Numbered from the stretch's first letter, positions 8,700 to 17,838 are shown. The stretch: DNA of 20,513 nt from Chara braunii (GCA_003427395.1 BFEA01000305.1:1446045-1466557), one strand, 5' to 3'. Translations and numbers: made by a program. The notes: generated by a model from the letters alone, not told the origin.

Positions 8700-8872
8700 T
8701 GGGCTAGACTTCAAAACAACAGTCTTTAGCATTCAGTTTTCAGCAAACAGTTTTCAGTATTCAGTTTCCAGCAATCATTTAATCAGCAATCAATCATGAG
8801 CAATCAGTCATCAACAATCATTTGATCAGCAATCAAGTCAGAATTTATCAGCAGATATCAGATATCTTTCTC
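8700..8872 (+). repeat. CAATCA / CAGTTTTCAG-rich spacer before ORF c
   Basis: Degenerate tandem words (CAGTTTTCAG, CAGCAATCA, CAACAATCATTT) fill the interval up to the ORF c start codon. The composition matches 7885-8476 and, more loosely, 15780-15970 after pol. Such sequence should have little RNA secondary structure. Confidence 0.65.
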
Positions 8873-9496
8873 ATGAGTGCAGTTGAATCCTTTCGGGTCT
8901 GCGAGTCAGTGCTGGTCAATCTCAGTCAGTTTTCATGCAAAGAGGCATTCCGCTATCAATATGTCAGTGCCATTGGTTTCAGACAGGGAGATCTGTCAAT
9001 CTTCGTTGTCGAGACCAGTTTTGTTGATGGCACCATCCACGATCTGAGACCTTACCTGAAGAAAAGCAAGGAGACTCATGAGCATTTCGATCCGGTCTGG
9101 ATCTCAGCCACTAAATACCTTGAGCAGAGAGAGAGGGAACTCGATGAGAGTGGCACTACGCTGATTCGCAGTTTTTGGCCGACGCTTTATACTGACTATC
9201 CTAGGCTTCCAGTCCCTTCTCTTCTCACAGATGGCAGAAGTTGGCTTGATATGATCGACTTGGTAAAGAGGTATATCTCTCCAGCGGTGATCGACATTGA
9301 GGCACTGACTGAGCCCACTGAGTACCTCTACCTCAGACGAGGGGTCTTTTCAGTGAATGGACTGCCTACTTTGTGGGAGGAATTTTGCTCCATGGTTAAC
9401 TACCGTGTCATGTATCTCGGATGGTCATGCTCAGAGTTTGCTGGCTTCAGGTGGCATTTTGTCACGAAGCCTCAATCTCAGATCAGACTGAGATAA
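8873..9496 (+). CDS. Leader ORF c, 207-residue unknown protein upstream of gag
   Basis: I take the ATG at 8873 (MSAVESFRVCES) as the start, because the open frame before it is only repetitive spacer and has no ATG. The 207-residue product is uninterrupted, in contrast to the damaged gag and pol downstream. It is mixed alpha/beta in look, with aromatic-rich segments (YQYVSAIGFRQGDLSIFVVE, WISATKYLEQRERELDE, SFWPTLYTDYP, WEEFCSMVNYRVMYLGWSC). There is no zinc knuckle, protease, envelope-like signal peptide or obvious membrane helix. I recognise no family. An extra ORF before gag is known in some giant plant gypsy elements such as Ogre, but I see no specific resemblance. Its intactness suggests recent selection, chance survival or exchange. 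Confidence 0.65.
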   Translation: MSAVESFRVCESVLVNLSQFSCKEAFRYQYVSAIGFRQGDLSIFVVETSFVDGTIHDLRPYLKKSKETHEHFDPVWISATKYLEQRERELDESGTTLIRSFWPTLYTDYPRLPVPSLLTDGRSWLDMIDLVKRYISPAVIDIEALTEPTEYLYLRRGVFSVNGLPTLWEEFCSMVNYRVMYLGWSCSEFAGFRWHFVTKPQSQIRLR

Positions 9497-9603
9497 GCTA
9501 TCTGTTAAAGGTGGTGAAAGAAGGAACTACTGAGAGAGTATCATATCACACTTTTCAGGAACGGGTCTCTCTTGCAAGAAGAATTGGCAGTGGGTTGTAA
9601 ACG

Positions 9604-9810
9604 ATGCAATTTGATTATGAGATTATAGACCTGACTCGATATTTTATGATTCGGGGTACTATAAAAGGGTATGACAGAAAACTGAGTAGGGATGATGAGA
9701 GAGAGTTGATTGAACATTACATTGGAAGGCTGAGAAGGATTGCACTGCCCTTGATCACTGCCCAATCCATTATTGTTTATACCCTATATGTACAGAACTC
9801 TCAAGGGTAG
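9604..9810 (+). CDS. Leader ORF d, 68 codons, unknown function
   Basis: An ATG at 9604 opens 68 codons ending in TAG, about 100 bases after ORF c and 120 before the inferred gag start. The product is charged, with a likely helix (RDDERELIEHYIGRLRRI) followed by a hydrophobic strand (SIIVYTLYVQ). No known domain. A short open stretch with the same feel, ending GSGL, precedes it at about 9500-9600 in another frame, so ORF d could be the C-terminal part of a broken gene together with that stretch or ORF c. Confidence 0.35.
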   Translation: MQFDYEIIDLTRYFMIRGTIKGYDRKLSRDDERELIEHYIGRLRRIALPLITAQSIIVYTLYVQNSQG

Positions 9811-9930
9811 AGCAGACAAGAGGGGAAAGAAACGAGTCTGTATCCCTTGCTAGAAGAGTGAGAGACTAAGGGGCAAGGAAGGAGAGGACAAGAGTGACAG
9901 AGGGAGAGAAGAGGATATCTGGGAAAATCT

Positions 9931-11547
9931 ATGGTCAAGATGGCAGGGTGAGGAAGACCGAGTACATCAGCAGGGACCAATGAAGAGGCCTTGGTTCGGG
10001 TTATACGAGAACTGATCAAGATGGTTGATACAATCAAAGGAGGGTCGGATATTGCAAGAGCAAAAAGGCCAGATGAAAGAATTCCCTGTTTCAGAGGGCC
10101 CCAGGTAAATAACTTCTTGAACGAGTATGAATTATTAGGACTTAGTTATGGTTGGACAGATAAGCAACGACTTAAGCATCTTCTATCTTATTGTGACACT
10201 GATTCGAGACTGGCAGTTTAGGAACTAATGGAAGGTGCCACTACCTGGGAAGAGGTCAAGGAGAGACTGAAAAATGAATTTGAGAAAGATTCAGTTCCAA
10301 CCACAACTAAGGACTTACTCAACATCTGAAAAGCTAAATACTACACTTTCAATGTTTTCCTTCAGACCTTCATCCAAACAGCAAGAAGAATTTCATACTT
10401 GGATGAGGCTCAGAGATGCCATATATTTTTGATAAATTTTACTGACACTGAAAGGCAAGCAGTTTTTAATCAAGCTCAACACTATCCTCTTAGATGGGAT
10501 GAAATGGTTGCAATCATAAGAACTCTACCTACTGTCTCCCATAAGAAATGGTCACTGGATCAGATCAACACTTTAGCCAAGGATTGGGAGACTGAGAATG
10601 GAATAAATAGAGGGAGCAATCTCACTGCTGAGAATATTCTTCAAAAAGTGATGGCTAACTTTATGCCTGCAAGGCCTGCAACACATGCTGTGGATGACAG
10701 GGGAAAAAAAAAGGCTGAAAGTGAGGAAGAAGACGACGATAATGATGACAACGAAAGTTATGGTAAGAAGAGGAATTCATCCAGATCCAAAAGGAATCGG
10801 AAGAATGGTGATGGAGGAAACAGAGAAAGAAGAAAATATGATGAGCGTCCTAAGAGGAGTTTTACTTGCTACTACTGTGGTGAAGGGGGTCACACTACCA
10901 CTTATTGCAAGCCTCTTGAAGAGGATGTGAGGAGTGGGGTGACAAAGAAAGATGCAATGGGCCATGTCTGCGATAGTTCATGGAATAAGTTGGACCCCAC
11001 ATATCCAGGAGGTATGAGGCTTCTTGCTCTTAAACATGATGAGAAGATGAAGATTAAGAAAAAGAGAAAGGCCAATGTGAATGTTCATTTCCTCACTGGA
11101 GACTTGCCTAATGAACTGGTACAAAGAGCAGGTGACCCTTATACCACAATTGAGCTGTCTCTGCAGTCCTTAACATTGACAGAGTGTGGGCCTAGCGAGG
11201 CATTTACAAGTGAGTCTTCACTAGGAGGGAATCCTACTTCTCAAAGTCCTTCTGAATTAGTAGAGTCCTCTTCCAATAAAATGACTCATCTCCTGGCTAA
11301 CATGATGTCGTTCCATGGTGATCTACCCCCAGAACTTATCATGGTACCCAGTGTTAGGGTTGGTGAAGTGAGGAACCATCAAACTCGTATGATACCTCAA
11401 ATGATAGAAGAAAAGAAAAGAAAGAAGACTGAGGAGTCACTTATTAACATCCTTGATGACCCTGAACCAAAACGTTCACAGAAAAAGAATGAACAGGGAG
11501 AAAGAGAAAATTTATTCTCAAGAGTGATTTGGATGACGGGGCCGTGA
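9931..11547 (+). pseudogene. gag: gag (nucleocapsid and capsid) with in-frame stops
   Basis: One frame from the ATG at 9931 runs to TGA at 11545, interrupted by stops at 9949 (TGA), 10219 (TAG) and 10327 (TGA). The capsid-like part (PCFRGPQVNNFLNEYELL, then WEEVKERLKNEF) is followed by an acidic-basic linker. A zinc knuckle CYYCGEGGHTTTYC (10867-10908, pattern CX2CX4HX4C) binds nucleic acid in the family. The remaining about 210 residues are a long charged C-terminal extension containing MSFHGDLPPELIM. A short frame overlap near 11529-11547 leads into the protease region, consistent with a programmed or accidental shift. Gag would form the particle shell; this copy cannot make it full length. 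Confidence 0.85.
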
Positions 11548-12401
11548 TTTCAGATGCAATTGCTAAAATGCTGGAAGAAACGGAAGTGACACTGTCTTTC
11601 AAGGAAGCGATGACGTTAGCGCCCAAACTAAGAGAAGAGTTGAAGAAGTTAATTGAGAAGAAAAAATTGGAAGTTAATTATTTGGGGTCAGTCTTTCCCA
11701 ACCAAGTGAATAGATCACTATAAGGTTGCAATATGAGATTCGCAACCATGGGTTGTGGGCACCTTACAATGCGCATTAATCAAGTGAAGATTATAGCCCT
11801 AGAAGATTCTGGGGCAGAGATGATACTTCTTTCACGAAGAACGATGGAAGCATGTAATTTATCTATTGATAGACCTGCACAAAATGTACTGAGTAATATT
11901 ACAGGAGAGTTGTTCGCGGCTGGATTTATTGATAATTTGCCTATCAGGGTTGGGACAATAACAGTGAAGTTACTGGGTTTTGTAGTGCCGGATCTGGATC
12001 ATGACTGTATCTTGGGAACTTCATTCTTGCATAAAATGGAGGCAGTCTAATTTTTCAGTCACTAGGGGTCATCTTGGATCAGTCTACAGGATCCCGAGAC
12101 TGCTCAAGAGCAGACCTTTATGGTCAGTACGAAAAATGACTTCAAGCATCAACTATCTGCTAATTTGATCAGGAGGGAAGAATCTGCTGAAAGGGTTAGG
12201 AGGCTAAAGGAGGAAGAAAAACGAGAAGCAAAAGAAGAGATTTCAGTGAGAATCAATCAGGTTTCGAAAATGATAAAAGCCCTTGGTAAACTCGAGAATG
12301 AGGACGGGCAAATTGAAGCCTCCAAGAAAACTGTAGAGACTGCTAAGGGAAAAAAGATGAAATTGAGATTTGCATTGACTCACCATTTTTTAGGAAAATA
12401 G
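11529..12401 (+). pseudogene. pro: Aspartic protease region of pol
   Basis: A pre-protease segment (VTLSFKEAMTLAPKLREEL) of a kind found before the protease in GYDQ-type gypsy elements ends at a TAA (11721). The retropepsin-like domain follows in the same frame. Its catalytic motif is ALEDSGAEM (Asp codon 11805-11807) and its C-terminal flap-closing motif is CILGTSF near 12010. Stops follow at 12048 (TAA) and 12063 (TAG). The same frame then continues as a Lys/Glu-rich, probably coiled-coil linker (RREESAERVRRLKEEEKREA) to TAG at 12399. The protease would cut Gag-Pol polyproteins. The domain core itself is uninterrupted. Confidence 0.85.
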
Positions 12402-12421
12402 TCACTGGGTCAAAAAAAAAA

Positions 12422-13630
12422 TACAAGCCAAAGGGGGTGAAGAAAAAACCAGTGGCAGTCCTGATAGAGAAAGATTATGATGAAGCATTGGAAAAGGAGA
12501 GGAAAATTATAAGAGCATTGAGGGAATCACCAATACTTGAGAATAGGATCACCAAAGAGAGGCTTGACACAATGAAGATTGGTTCGGATCAGTTTATCCT
12601 GCCTAAAGGGAGAATATATCTTCAGGATGTGTCTGGAATTCTCTAATGCTCTCTACTTTAATGATGAAGAGAGAGGGCGATTGGACGTGGAATGATCAAG
12701 ATGGCCAAAATTTGGACAGTTGATCATGTTCCATGGAATGATAGACCAACCAAGTATGCCTTGAAGGAAGAGGCAGAAGTTGTGAAGTATCTTGACAAAA
12801 AGATTGCATCTAATGTTGCTGAACCTGCTGATGGACCGTATGCTAACCACTAGTTTTGTTTTTGAAAACCAGGGGGCGAGCTAAGACGGATACAAAATCT
12901 TCAGAAACTCAATTATATGACGGTACGTGATGCAGGTAATCTTCCTAATGCTGGCCTCCTCGCTGAATTATTTGTTGGTCGATGTATTTATTCCCTAGTT
13001 GATATGTATTCTGGCTATGATCAGTTCCCTATTGATCCCACTAGCCGGCCAATGATTGCCATGCACACGCCAAGGGGGCTTGTTCAGATGTGTGTGGTAC
13101 CTCAGGGCTCGACTAACGGAGCGGCAGTGGTTCAAAGGGATATGATCAAAGTCATGCAGGATATTTCCCCTGAAATAACTAGTCCCTACATGGATGATAA
13201 TCCTGTAAAAGGACCCTTGGTAAGAGATGAGACTTTGGTCGCAGAGGGAGTCAGAAAGTTTGTCTGGGAACATGCTGAAGGAGTAAAGATGGTCGTAGAG
13301 AGACTTCAAAAGTATAATCTGACTGCCAGTGAACCAAAGTCTCTTCTCTTCTAACCAGAAGTGATAATTTTGGGTTTCAGATGCTTCTTCAAGGCTACGA
13401 GTCCAGATCCCAAGAAGATAGACAAAATCTTGAACTGGCCTCTGCCTCTCAAAAGAGTGACAGACGTCAGGAGCTTCTTGGGAGTCTGTGGATTCTGGAC
13501 GATTTTTATTCCTTATTTTGCTGCCCTTGCAGAGCCTCTGAGGGAAATGGTAAGGCAAGTTGCTAACTTAGCATGGAATGATAAAAGACAAACCGCAACG
13601 GAAACATTGCAAGAAAAACTAAGAGATGGT
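12422..13630 (+). pseudogene. pol: Reverse transcriptase domain of pol, broken
   Basis: After an A10 run (12412-12421) that shifts the frame, a linker (KMKIGSDQF) and the fingers (VDHVPWNDRPTKYAL, PADGPYANH, RRIQNLQKLNYMTVRDAG) lead to the palm. The palm has LVDMYSGYDQF (Asp at 13001), VPQGSTNGAAV and YMDD (13187-13198), followed by NPVKGP. The thumb has WPLPLKRVTDVRSFLGVCGF. The active-site triad is preserved. Lesions include stops at 12644, 12693, 12851 (TAG where the family has Trp) and 13352 (TAA), and frame changes near 12636, 12692 and 12854-12885. The GYDQ form, rather than the usual plant SGYHQ, places it with gypsy elements I know from fungi and early-diverging plants. It would copy element RNA into DNA. 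Confidence 0.9.
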
Positions 13631-14094
13631 GGTGTAGTGCTGAGAGTACCATATTATGATAATGAGGAGACAAAACCTTTCATCATTGAGACGGATGGTG
13701 GACCAGTTGCTCTGGGTGGAGTGTTTATTCAAAAAGATGAAAATGAGAGAGAAAGACCTCTGAGATTTGAGAGCAGAACCCTCAATTCTACAGAAAGAGG
13801 CTTACACCCAATTCAGGAAAGAGCTACTATCAATCATCCATAGCCTCAGGTGCTTCATGCAAAGAGCTACTGTCAATCATTCATAGCCTCAGGTGCTTCA
13901 GGCACTCCGTTTTAGGAAGGAGATTCATCCTGAGGGCTGATGCATCTGCTGTGATTAGTGTCATTAAAAAGCACCAACAGGTAGATCCAATAGTCAGCAG
14001 ATGGATCACCTTCATCTGGACATATGATTTTAAGTTGGAAAATATTCACATTGAGAAAAACAGAGCGGATGGCTTAAGCCGGATTGAGTGGCGA
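13631..14094 (+). pseudogene. RNase H domain of pol, split by tandem duplication
   Basis: The first catalytic Asp is in PFIIETDGGPV (Asp codon 13694-13696), with LGGVFIQ after it. The central helix begins STERGLHPIQE but is broken by a 43-base tandem duplication (13818-13903) and a change of frame. The second half continues as ELLSIIHSLRCFRHSV and RRFILRADASAV, and ends with KNRADGLSRIEW, the usual Asp-containing terminus of gypsy RNase H. Its role is to remove the RNA strand after minus-strand synthesis. No functional domain could be made from this copy. Confidence 0.85.
13818..13903 (+). repeat. 43-bp tandem duplication within RNase H
   Basis: Two adjacent copies (13818-13860 and 13861-13903) both start AAAGAGCTACT and include TAGCCTCAGGTGCTTCA. 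They differ at only a few bases. As 43 is not divisible by three the duplication shifts the frame, so it arose after the last functional round of the copy or its source. Confidence 0.9.
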
Positions 14095-14500
14095 GAAGAA
14101 GAAAAAGAAGATGTGAATGGAACGATTGAAGAATTTGCCTATGTTGATAATTTTCTTAATGAGAAAGATGATGAGGACTATGAAGTGCCATGCTCCTACA
14201 AGTGGAATCCATGACCAGAAGAAAGAGACAGCTGGTGAGGGATCCCTAGTGCGTACATTTACGAATCGGTTCTTGGGAAAGAAGAGGAAGATGAACCAAA
14301 TGATTGGTATGCTAAAGTCAATGCTGCAGCAGTGGATGCTTATGGGATTGCAGAAAGTTCGGGTTCAAAGGAAGAAGAAGAGAGTGAGAAGAAGGAAGAA
14401 GAGATATTCCTCTTCTTTGAAGAATATGATGAAAATTATCAAGAGATTGACAAAAAGATGAAAAAGGAACAACTAAGAGAGTACTACTGTAAGGATTGAA
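14095..14500 (+). pseudogene. Acidic linker between RNase H and integrase
   Basis: The pol frame continues as an unusually acidic linker with EEEKEDVNGTIEEFAYVDNF, KDDEDYEV and later EEEESEKKEEEIF blocks. It has stops at 14212 (TGA), 14236 (TGA) and 14497 (TGA). A Lys/Arg-rich open frame in another register here is a shadow of it. Acidic tethers between these domains occur in GYDQ-type gypsy elements, but this one seems long at about 130 residues. I see no domain in it. Confidence 0.65.
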
Positions 14501-15723
14501 GGAAGAAATTCAGATTAAAGAGGGGACACCTCTTTGTGGATGGTAAGGGAGGTTTACCTCCGCTAAGAGTGGTCTGTGGTAAAGAGAGACAATTAGAGAT
14601 AGTCGCTGCTCTACATGAAGGAGTTGCCGGTGGCCACAGGGCTGTTGAGGCTACCTACTTCAAGACTGTCAAACTCTACTTCTGACCTTGCATGAGAGAC
14701 ATGATTTTTAGATAATATAAATCATGAGTCTTATATCAAAAGACGTCTACCACAAGGATGATTGAGCCCTTGTTCCCTAAAATCATGGTAGAGCCAGGTA
14801 GTAGAATTCATTTAGATCTCATCACTATGCCTCCAGGCAAGGGTGGGATGAGATACATATTAAACATGAGAGATAATTTCTCTAGATATGTTGAGGCAAA
14901 AACTTTGAAAAGGAAGACGGTCGAGCAAGTGGCAGACTGGATAGACGAAGTCTATCTCAGGTATCCTTTTATCAGAGAATTTGTCTCAGACAGGGGATCA
15001 GAATTTAGAAATGAGGTTGTCAGAAGAATTACACTCAGATTGGGAGCCAAAATTCGATATGTGACTACTTACCATCCTCAAGTGAATGCAAATATTGAAA
15101 GAGGCCACAAAACTTTGAAAGATTCATTGGCCAAGTGGTGTGAAGGGAAACTCAGCAACTGGCCAAAGGTATTAAGAGCTGCTGTATATGCTGATAATAT
15201 AACAGTCAAGAGAACAACTGGTTATGCACCTTTTACACTGTGGTATGGCCGTTATGCTACGCTACCAATAAAGAGTATTGTCAAGACATGGTCAAGTCAA
15301 GAAAGCGACAGAGATTATTCTATTTCAGAACTCCTTCAGATCAGAATGAGGCAGATATCTGAAGTTGATCAGGCAGTGATGGATGCAGCAGAGAGGATGG
15401 CATCCAACAGACTATCGGATCAAGAAAGATGGAACAAGAAAAGATATATAAGAAAAGAGAAATTAAAGATTGAAGATGTTGTCCTTCTGTTTGACAGTTC
15501 CCTTGAGACACAATGGACTAAAAGGTTGGAGCCCAGATGGCTTGGTCCTTACAGAATTACAAGAGAAGCAAAAGGCAAAGTTTATGAGATATCAGAGATG
15601 GATTGATCCAGAGTGCACGGCATGGTTTTAGGGTCAAGACTTCGTAAGTTTATCTTCAGAGATCCTGACTTGATCCCTACAGTGACTTCAAAGAGAGGAA
15701 AAAGAAATCAATCATCCAAGTGA
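14501..15723 (+). pseudogene. int: Integrase domain of pol, core intact, zinc finger lost
   Basis: The N-terminal zinc-binding region starts ALHEGVAGGH (HX6H, about 14611-14634). Both expected cysteines of the CX2C half are gone: the first position is TGA (14725) and the second is TAT (14734). Stops at 14677 and 14713 also interrupt it. From 14758 a 282-codon stretch is open and carries the DDE core: HLDLITMP (Asp 14815), FVSDRGSEF (Asp 14989) and NANIERGH (Glu 15097), with 35 residues between the last two, as in retroviral integrases. The C-terminal GPYRI module follows and is cut by TGA at 15604. The same frame continues RVHGMVLGSRLRKF to TGA at 15721. Integrase inserts the element DNA; I see no chromodomain. 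Confidence 0.92.
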
Positions 15724-16447
15724 GAGAACCGTCATGGAGGACTGAGAGAAAGAGTACAGTGAGACGCGGAGACGGCAAGACTCAGTTTCAGTGGACTCAG
15801 ATCATTCATGCATAGTCAATTCAGCATTTAAGATTCAACATTTCAGTTTCAGAACTTCGGTTTCATCATTTCAGTTTCGGTAATTTAATTTCAATTTTCA
15901 GTTTCAACCTCTCAGTTTCAATATCTCAGTTTTCAGCAAGTCTTTTCATTCAGTATTTCAGCAAAACGACTAAGTCAGGTCTTCTGATGCAGTGCTACAG
16001 TCGTTCCATGAGTGTCAAGTCCCTGAGAATGGGGAAATAACTGTAAAATCGGTTTCATAAGTATTGACACAGTGTCAAAAATTTGAGAAGCTCATGGTTG
16101 TGGCACATCAAAAGATATAATCAGTACTATCCTAAGATAAAGAGAAGAGCATAGTGGGCATGAAGAAGTTCAGTTGTCTGACTAAGAGTTATCAGCAGAA
16201 GGACTTCGAGTCTCTGAGTAAAATGTTCATTCAAGAGATTCAAATGAAGGCAGGCATAAGAAAGTTCAACTTTACTTGACCAAGAGCGGTCAGTAGAGGG
16301 ACTTCGTTCCTTTGGCTAAGGGTCTGTCTTCGCTCGGATGAGGGAAGGGACCTCTCTAAGATCAACATTTCAGTACTTCATTGGGACTGACGGGGCGTCT
16401 CGTGGAAAAAGAAAAGAAAAAATTCTCAGTTGAGCGAAGGGACCCAT
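15724..16447 (+). other. Post-pol spacer, CAGTTTCA-rich
   Basis: I see no coding sequence. From about 15780 to 15970 degenerate words such as CAGTTTCAG, ATTTCAGTTTC and TCAGTATTTCAG recur, compositionally like the leader spacers. A GAGGGACTTCGT-type word recurs near 16200 and 16290. Confidence 0.6.
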
Positions 16448-16573
16448 CTGAAGGTAGAGCATACCAAACCCTCTTTTCTGCTTGTGGGTTGTGATATGCT
16501 GCCTGATCAACATTTCAGATATCTTGCTCAGGCCAGAAAGCAGAAAAGAGGGTTTGGTATGCTCTACCTTCAG
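16448..16573. repeat. Perfect 36-bp inverted repeat
   Basis: The left arm 16448-16483 begins CTGAAGGTAGAGCATACC. The right arm 16538-16573 is its exact reverse complement, ending GGTATGCTCTACCTTCAG. The 54-base loop contains a smaller GCCTGA / TCAGGC pair. Arms without a single mismatch in an otherwise decayed element indicate a recent inverted duplication or a maintained structure. As RNA it would form a very stable hairpin. Confidence 0.95.
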
Positions 16574-16889
16574 CATGGCAGGCTGAACAAGTGACTCAAG
16601 TAGTGATATCAGACGAATGATGTTTTGATCTTTTCAGCTGAGGTGGAAGTCAAGGTAACTTTTCCTTGTTGTACAGTTCAAGGTGAGGACAGACCTCATA
16701 ATGATAAGAAGTCAGAATCAGCTGCAAGCAAAGAAAATTGAAACATAATCCTTCTTAAGTTTATTTGGTAGCCGGCAAGCGGCCTGGTTCACGAGGAACC
16801 GACGTCCTTGGCCCGAGGAAGCCAAACTCTCAGGCCTGGGACGCTATGAAGTGGACTAGATTGAAAATTTTGTGAGCCAAAAATCGGAT
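16574..16889. other. Spacer, no feature recognised
   Basis: There is no credible open frame. A short GGTTC-ACGAG-GAACC hairpin lies near 16788. A GC-richer patch (about 16770-16850) has no tRNA-like fold that I can complete. Confidence 0.4.
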
Positions 16890-17360
16890 TCAAAAGGCTG
16901 AGAAGAAGTCGCGTTTATATAGGACATAAAAGATGGCCATGAACTCTAACTGGAAAAGAAAGAGAAGGAAAAAGATACTGAACAGAATACAATGGCCAAG
17001 ATGATGAGGTCCCGAAACAACAAATGGGACAGGGGACGGTGGAGATGGCACTATGGCCTTACTTACGGCAGGGGTGGAAGGAGCTCTGGGGATATAAGGG
17101 GGAGAAGAAGCACTGGGTGTACTATAGCGCGCATCAAATTTTTTTCGGAGGTATTCCATCCTTTCTGGGGATGGAGCTTTCTCGTACCACACTGATGATG
17201 GATAACGCGGGTAGGGCCTCAGGTGCGCGTAGCCTCTAGGTTCTTCCTCCTACTCCTCCTCTGAACTATAATTGCGTCGTGCCCTAGCCGGCGGCTCCTC
17301 TTTAGCTTTCCCTGTCCTACCTCCCCTTCCTCTACCCTATCCACGGCGTGCTTCAGGCAT
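16890..17360 (-). pseudogene. Antisense ORF with intron-like signals, unknown function
   Basis: On the minus strand an ATG at 17360 begins a frame that runs to TGA at 16890, with TAG stops only at codons 8 (17339) and 37 (17252). The N-terminus is basic and Gly/Arg-rich (GRGRGGRTGKAKEE). An acidic serine patch, a Tyr/Pro-rich segment (HLRPYPRYPSSVWYEKAPSP) and a Ser/Pro-rich tail follow. A perfect GTAAGT donor at 17066 and a pyrimidine-rich tract ending in CAG at 16950 would remove 117 bases in frame; the removed part encodes the abrupt Leu/Phe-rich stretch. A TATATA lies about 75 bases upstream (near 17435). Antisense ORFs between pol and the 3' LTR are known in some plant gypsy elements. 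It could instead be a fragment of another element's gag. No family recognised. Confidence 0.4.
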
Positions 17361-17838
17361 GATAGAGAGTGAGAAGACTGCTAAGGGAGAGGTGAGAGAC
17401 AGAGGATAATAGCACTAAGTAAAATCTATGATAAAAGCGGGTGCTATATAAAATAAATTTACGGTGATCAGATAGACAAAAGGGAGAACGAAAGCAGGGA
17501 ACTGATAAAAGGGAAAAGAGGAGAGTGATTGCGCTAAATATAGGGATTACGCCCTGTGAAGGCCGAAGGAAAGTGAGAACCAAGAGTGAAGTCGAGCGCA
17601 GATAGTAAGAGAGGTGAGCGCAGGGGGAAGGCAAGCGTTGAAGAAAGCAATGAGTGCTAAAAAAGAGAACGAGCACTGAGAGATAGACTGAACGCTAAAG
17701 CAAAAATGGAAAATGGACTGTGTAGAGCTACGGTGCGGGCTCCGTAGTGAGTCGCGAGTAGTAATGAATGAGGAGTACTGCTGCTCGCGCCGAATTTATG
17801 ATGAAAACGTGATGCATTTTTGACCCAGCGGGGACACT
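17361..17838. other. Region upstream of the antisense frame, no gene recognised
   Basis: Purine-rich on the plus strand (many GAGAG and AAAGG words) and A/G skewed up to the polypurine tract. A 107-codon minus-strand frame (17353-17676) is Ser/Leu-rich and looks like a product of this skew. It may hold the promoter for the antisense frame. Confidence 0.4.

Noticed and set aside
12995-13558. 187-codon minus-strand frame
   Set aside because: Shadow of the RT palm and thumb coding sequence on the other strand.
14117-14461. 114-codon Lys/Arg-rich plus-strand frame
   Set aside because: Out-of-register reading of the GAA/GAG-rich acidic linker of pol.
16370-16576. 68-codon minus-strand frame
   Set aside because: It reads through the perfect inverted repeat; its openness is explained by that structure and nothing else supports it.
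17353-17676. 107-codon minus-strand Ser/Leu-rich frame
   Set aside because: Explained by strong purine skew of the plus strand; it overlaps the antisense frame start in another register.
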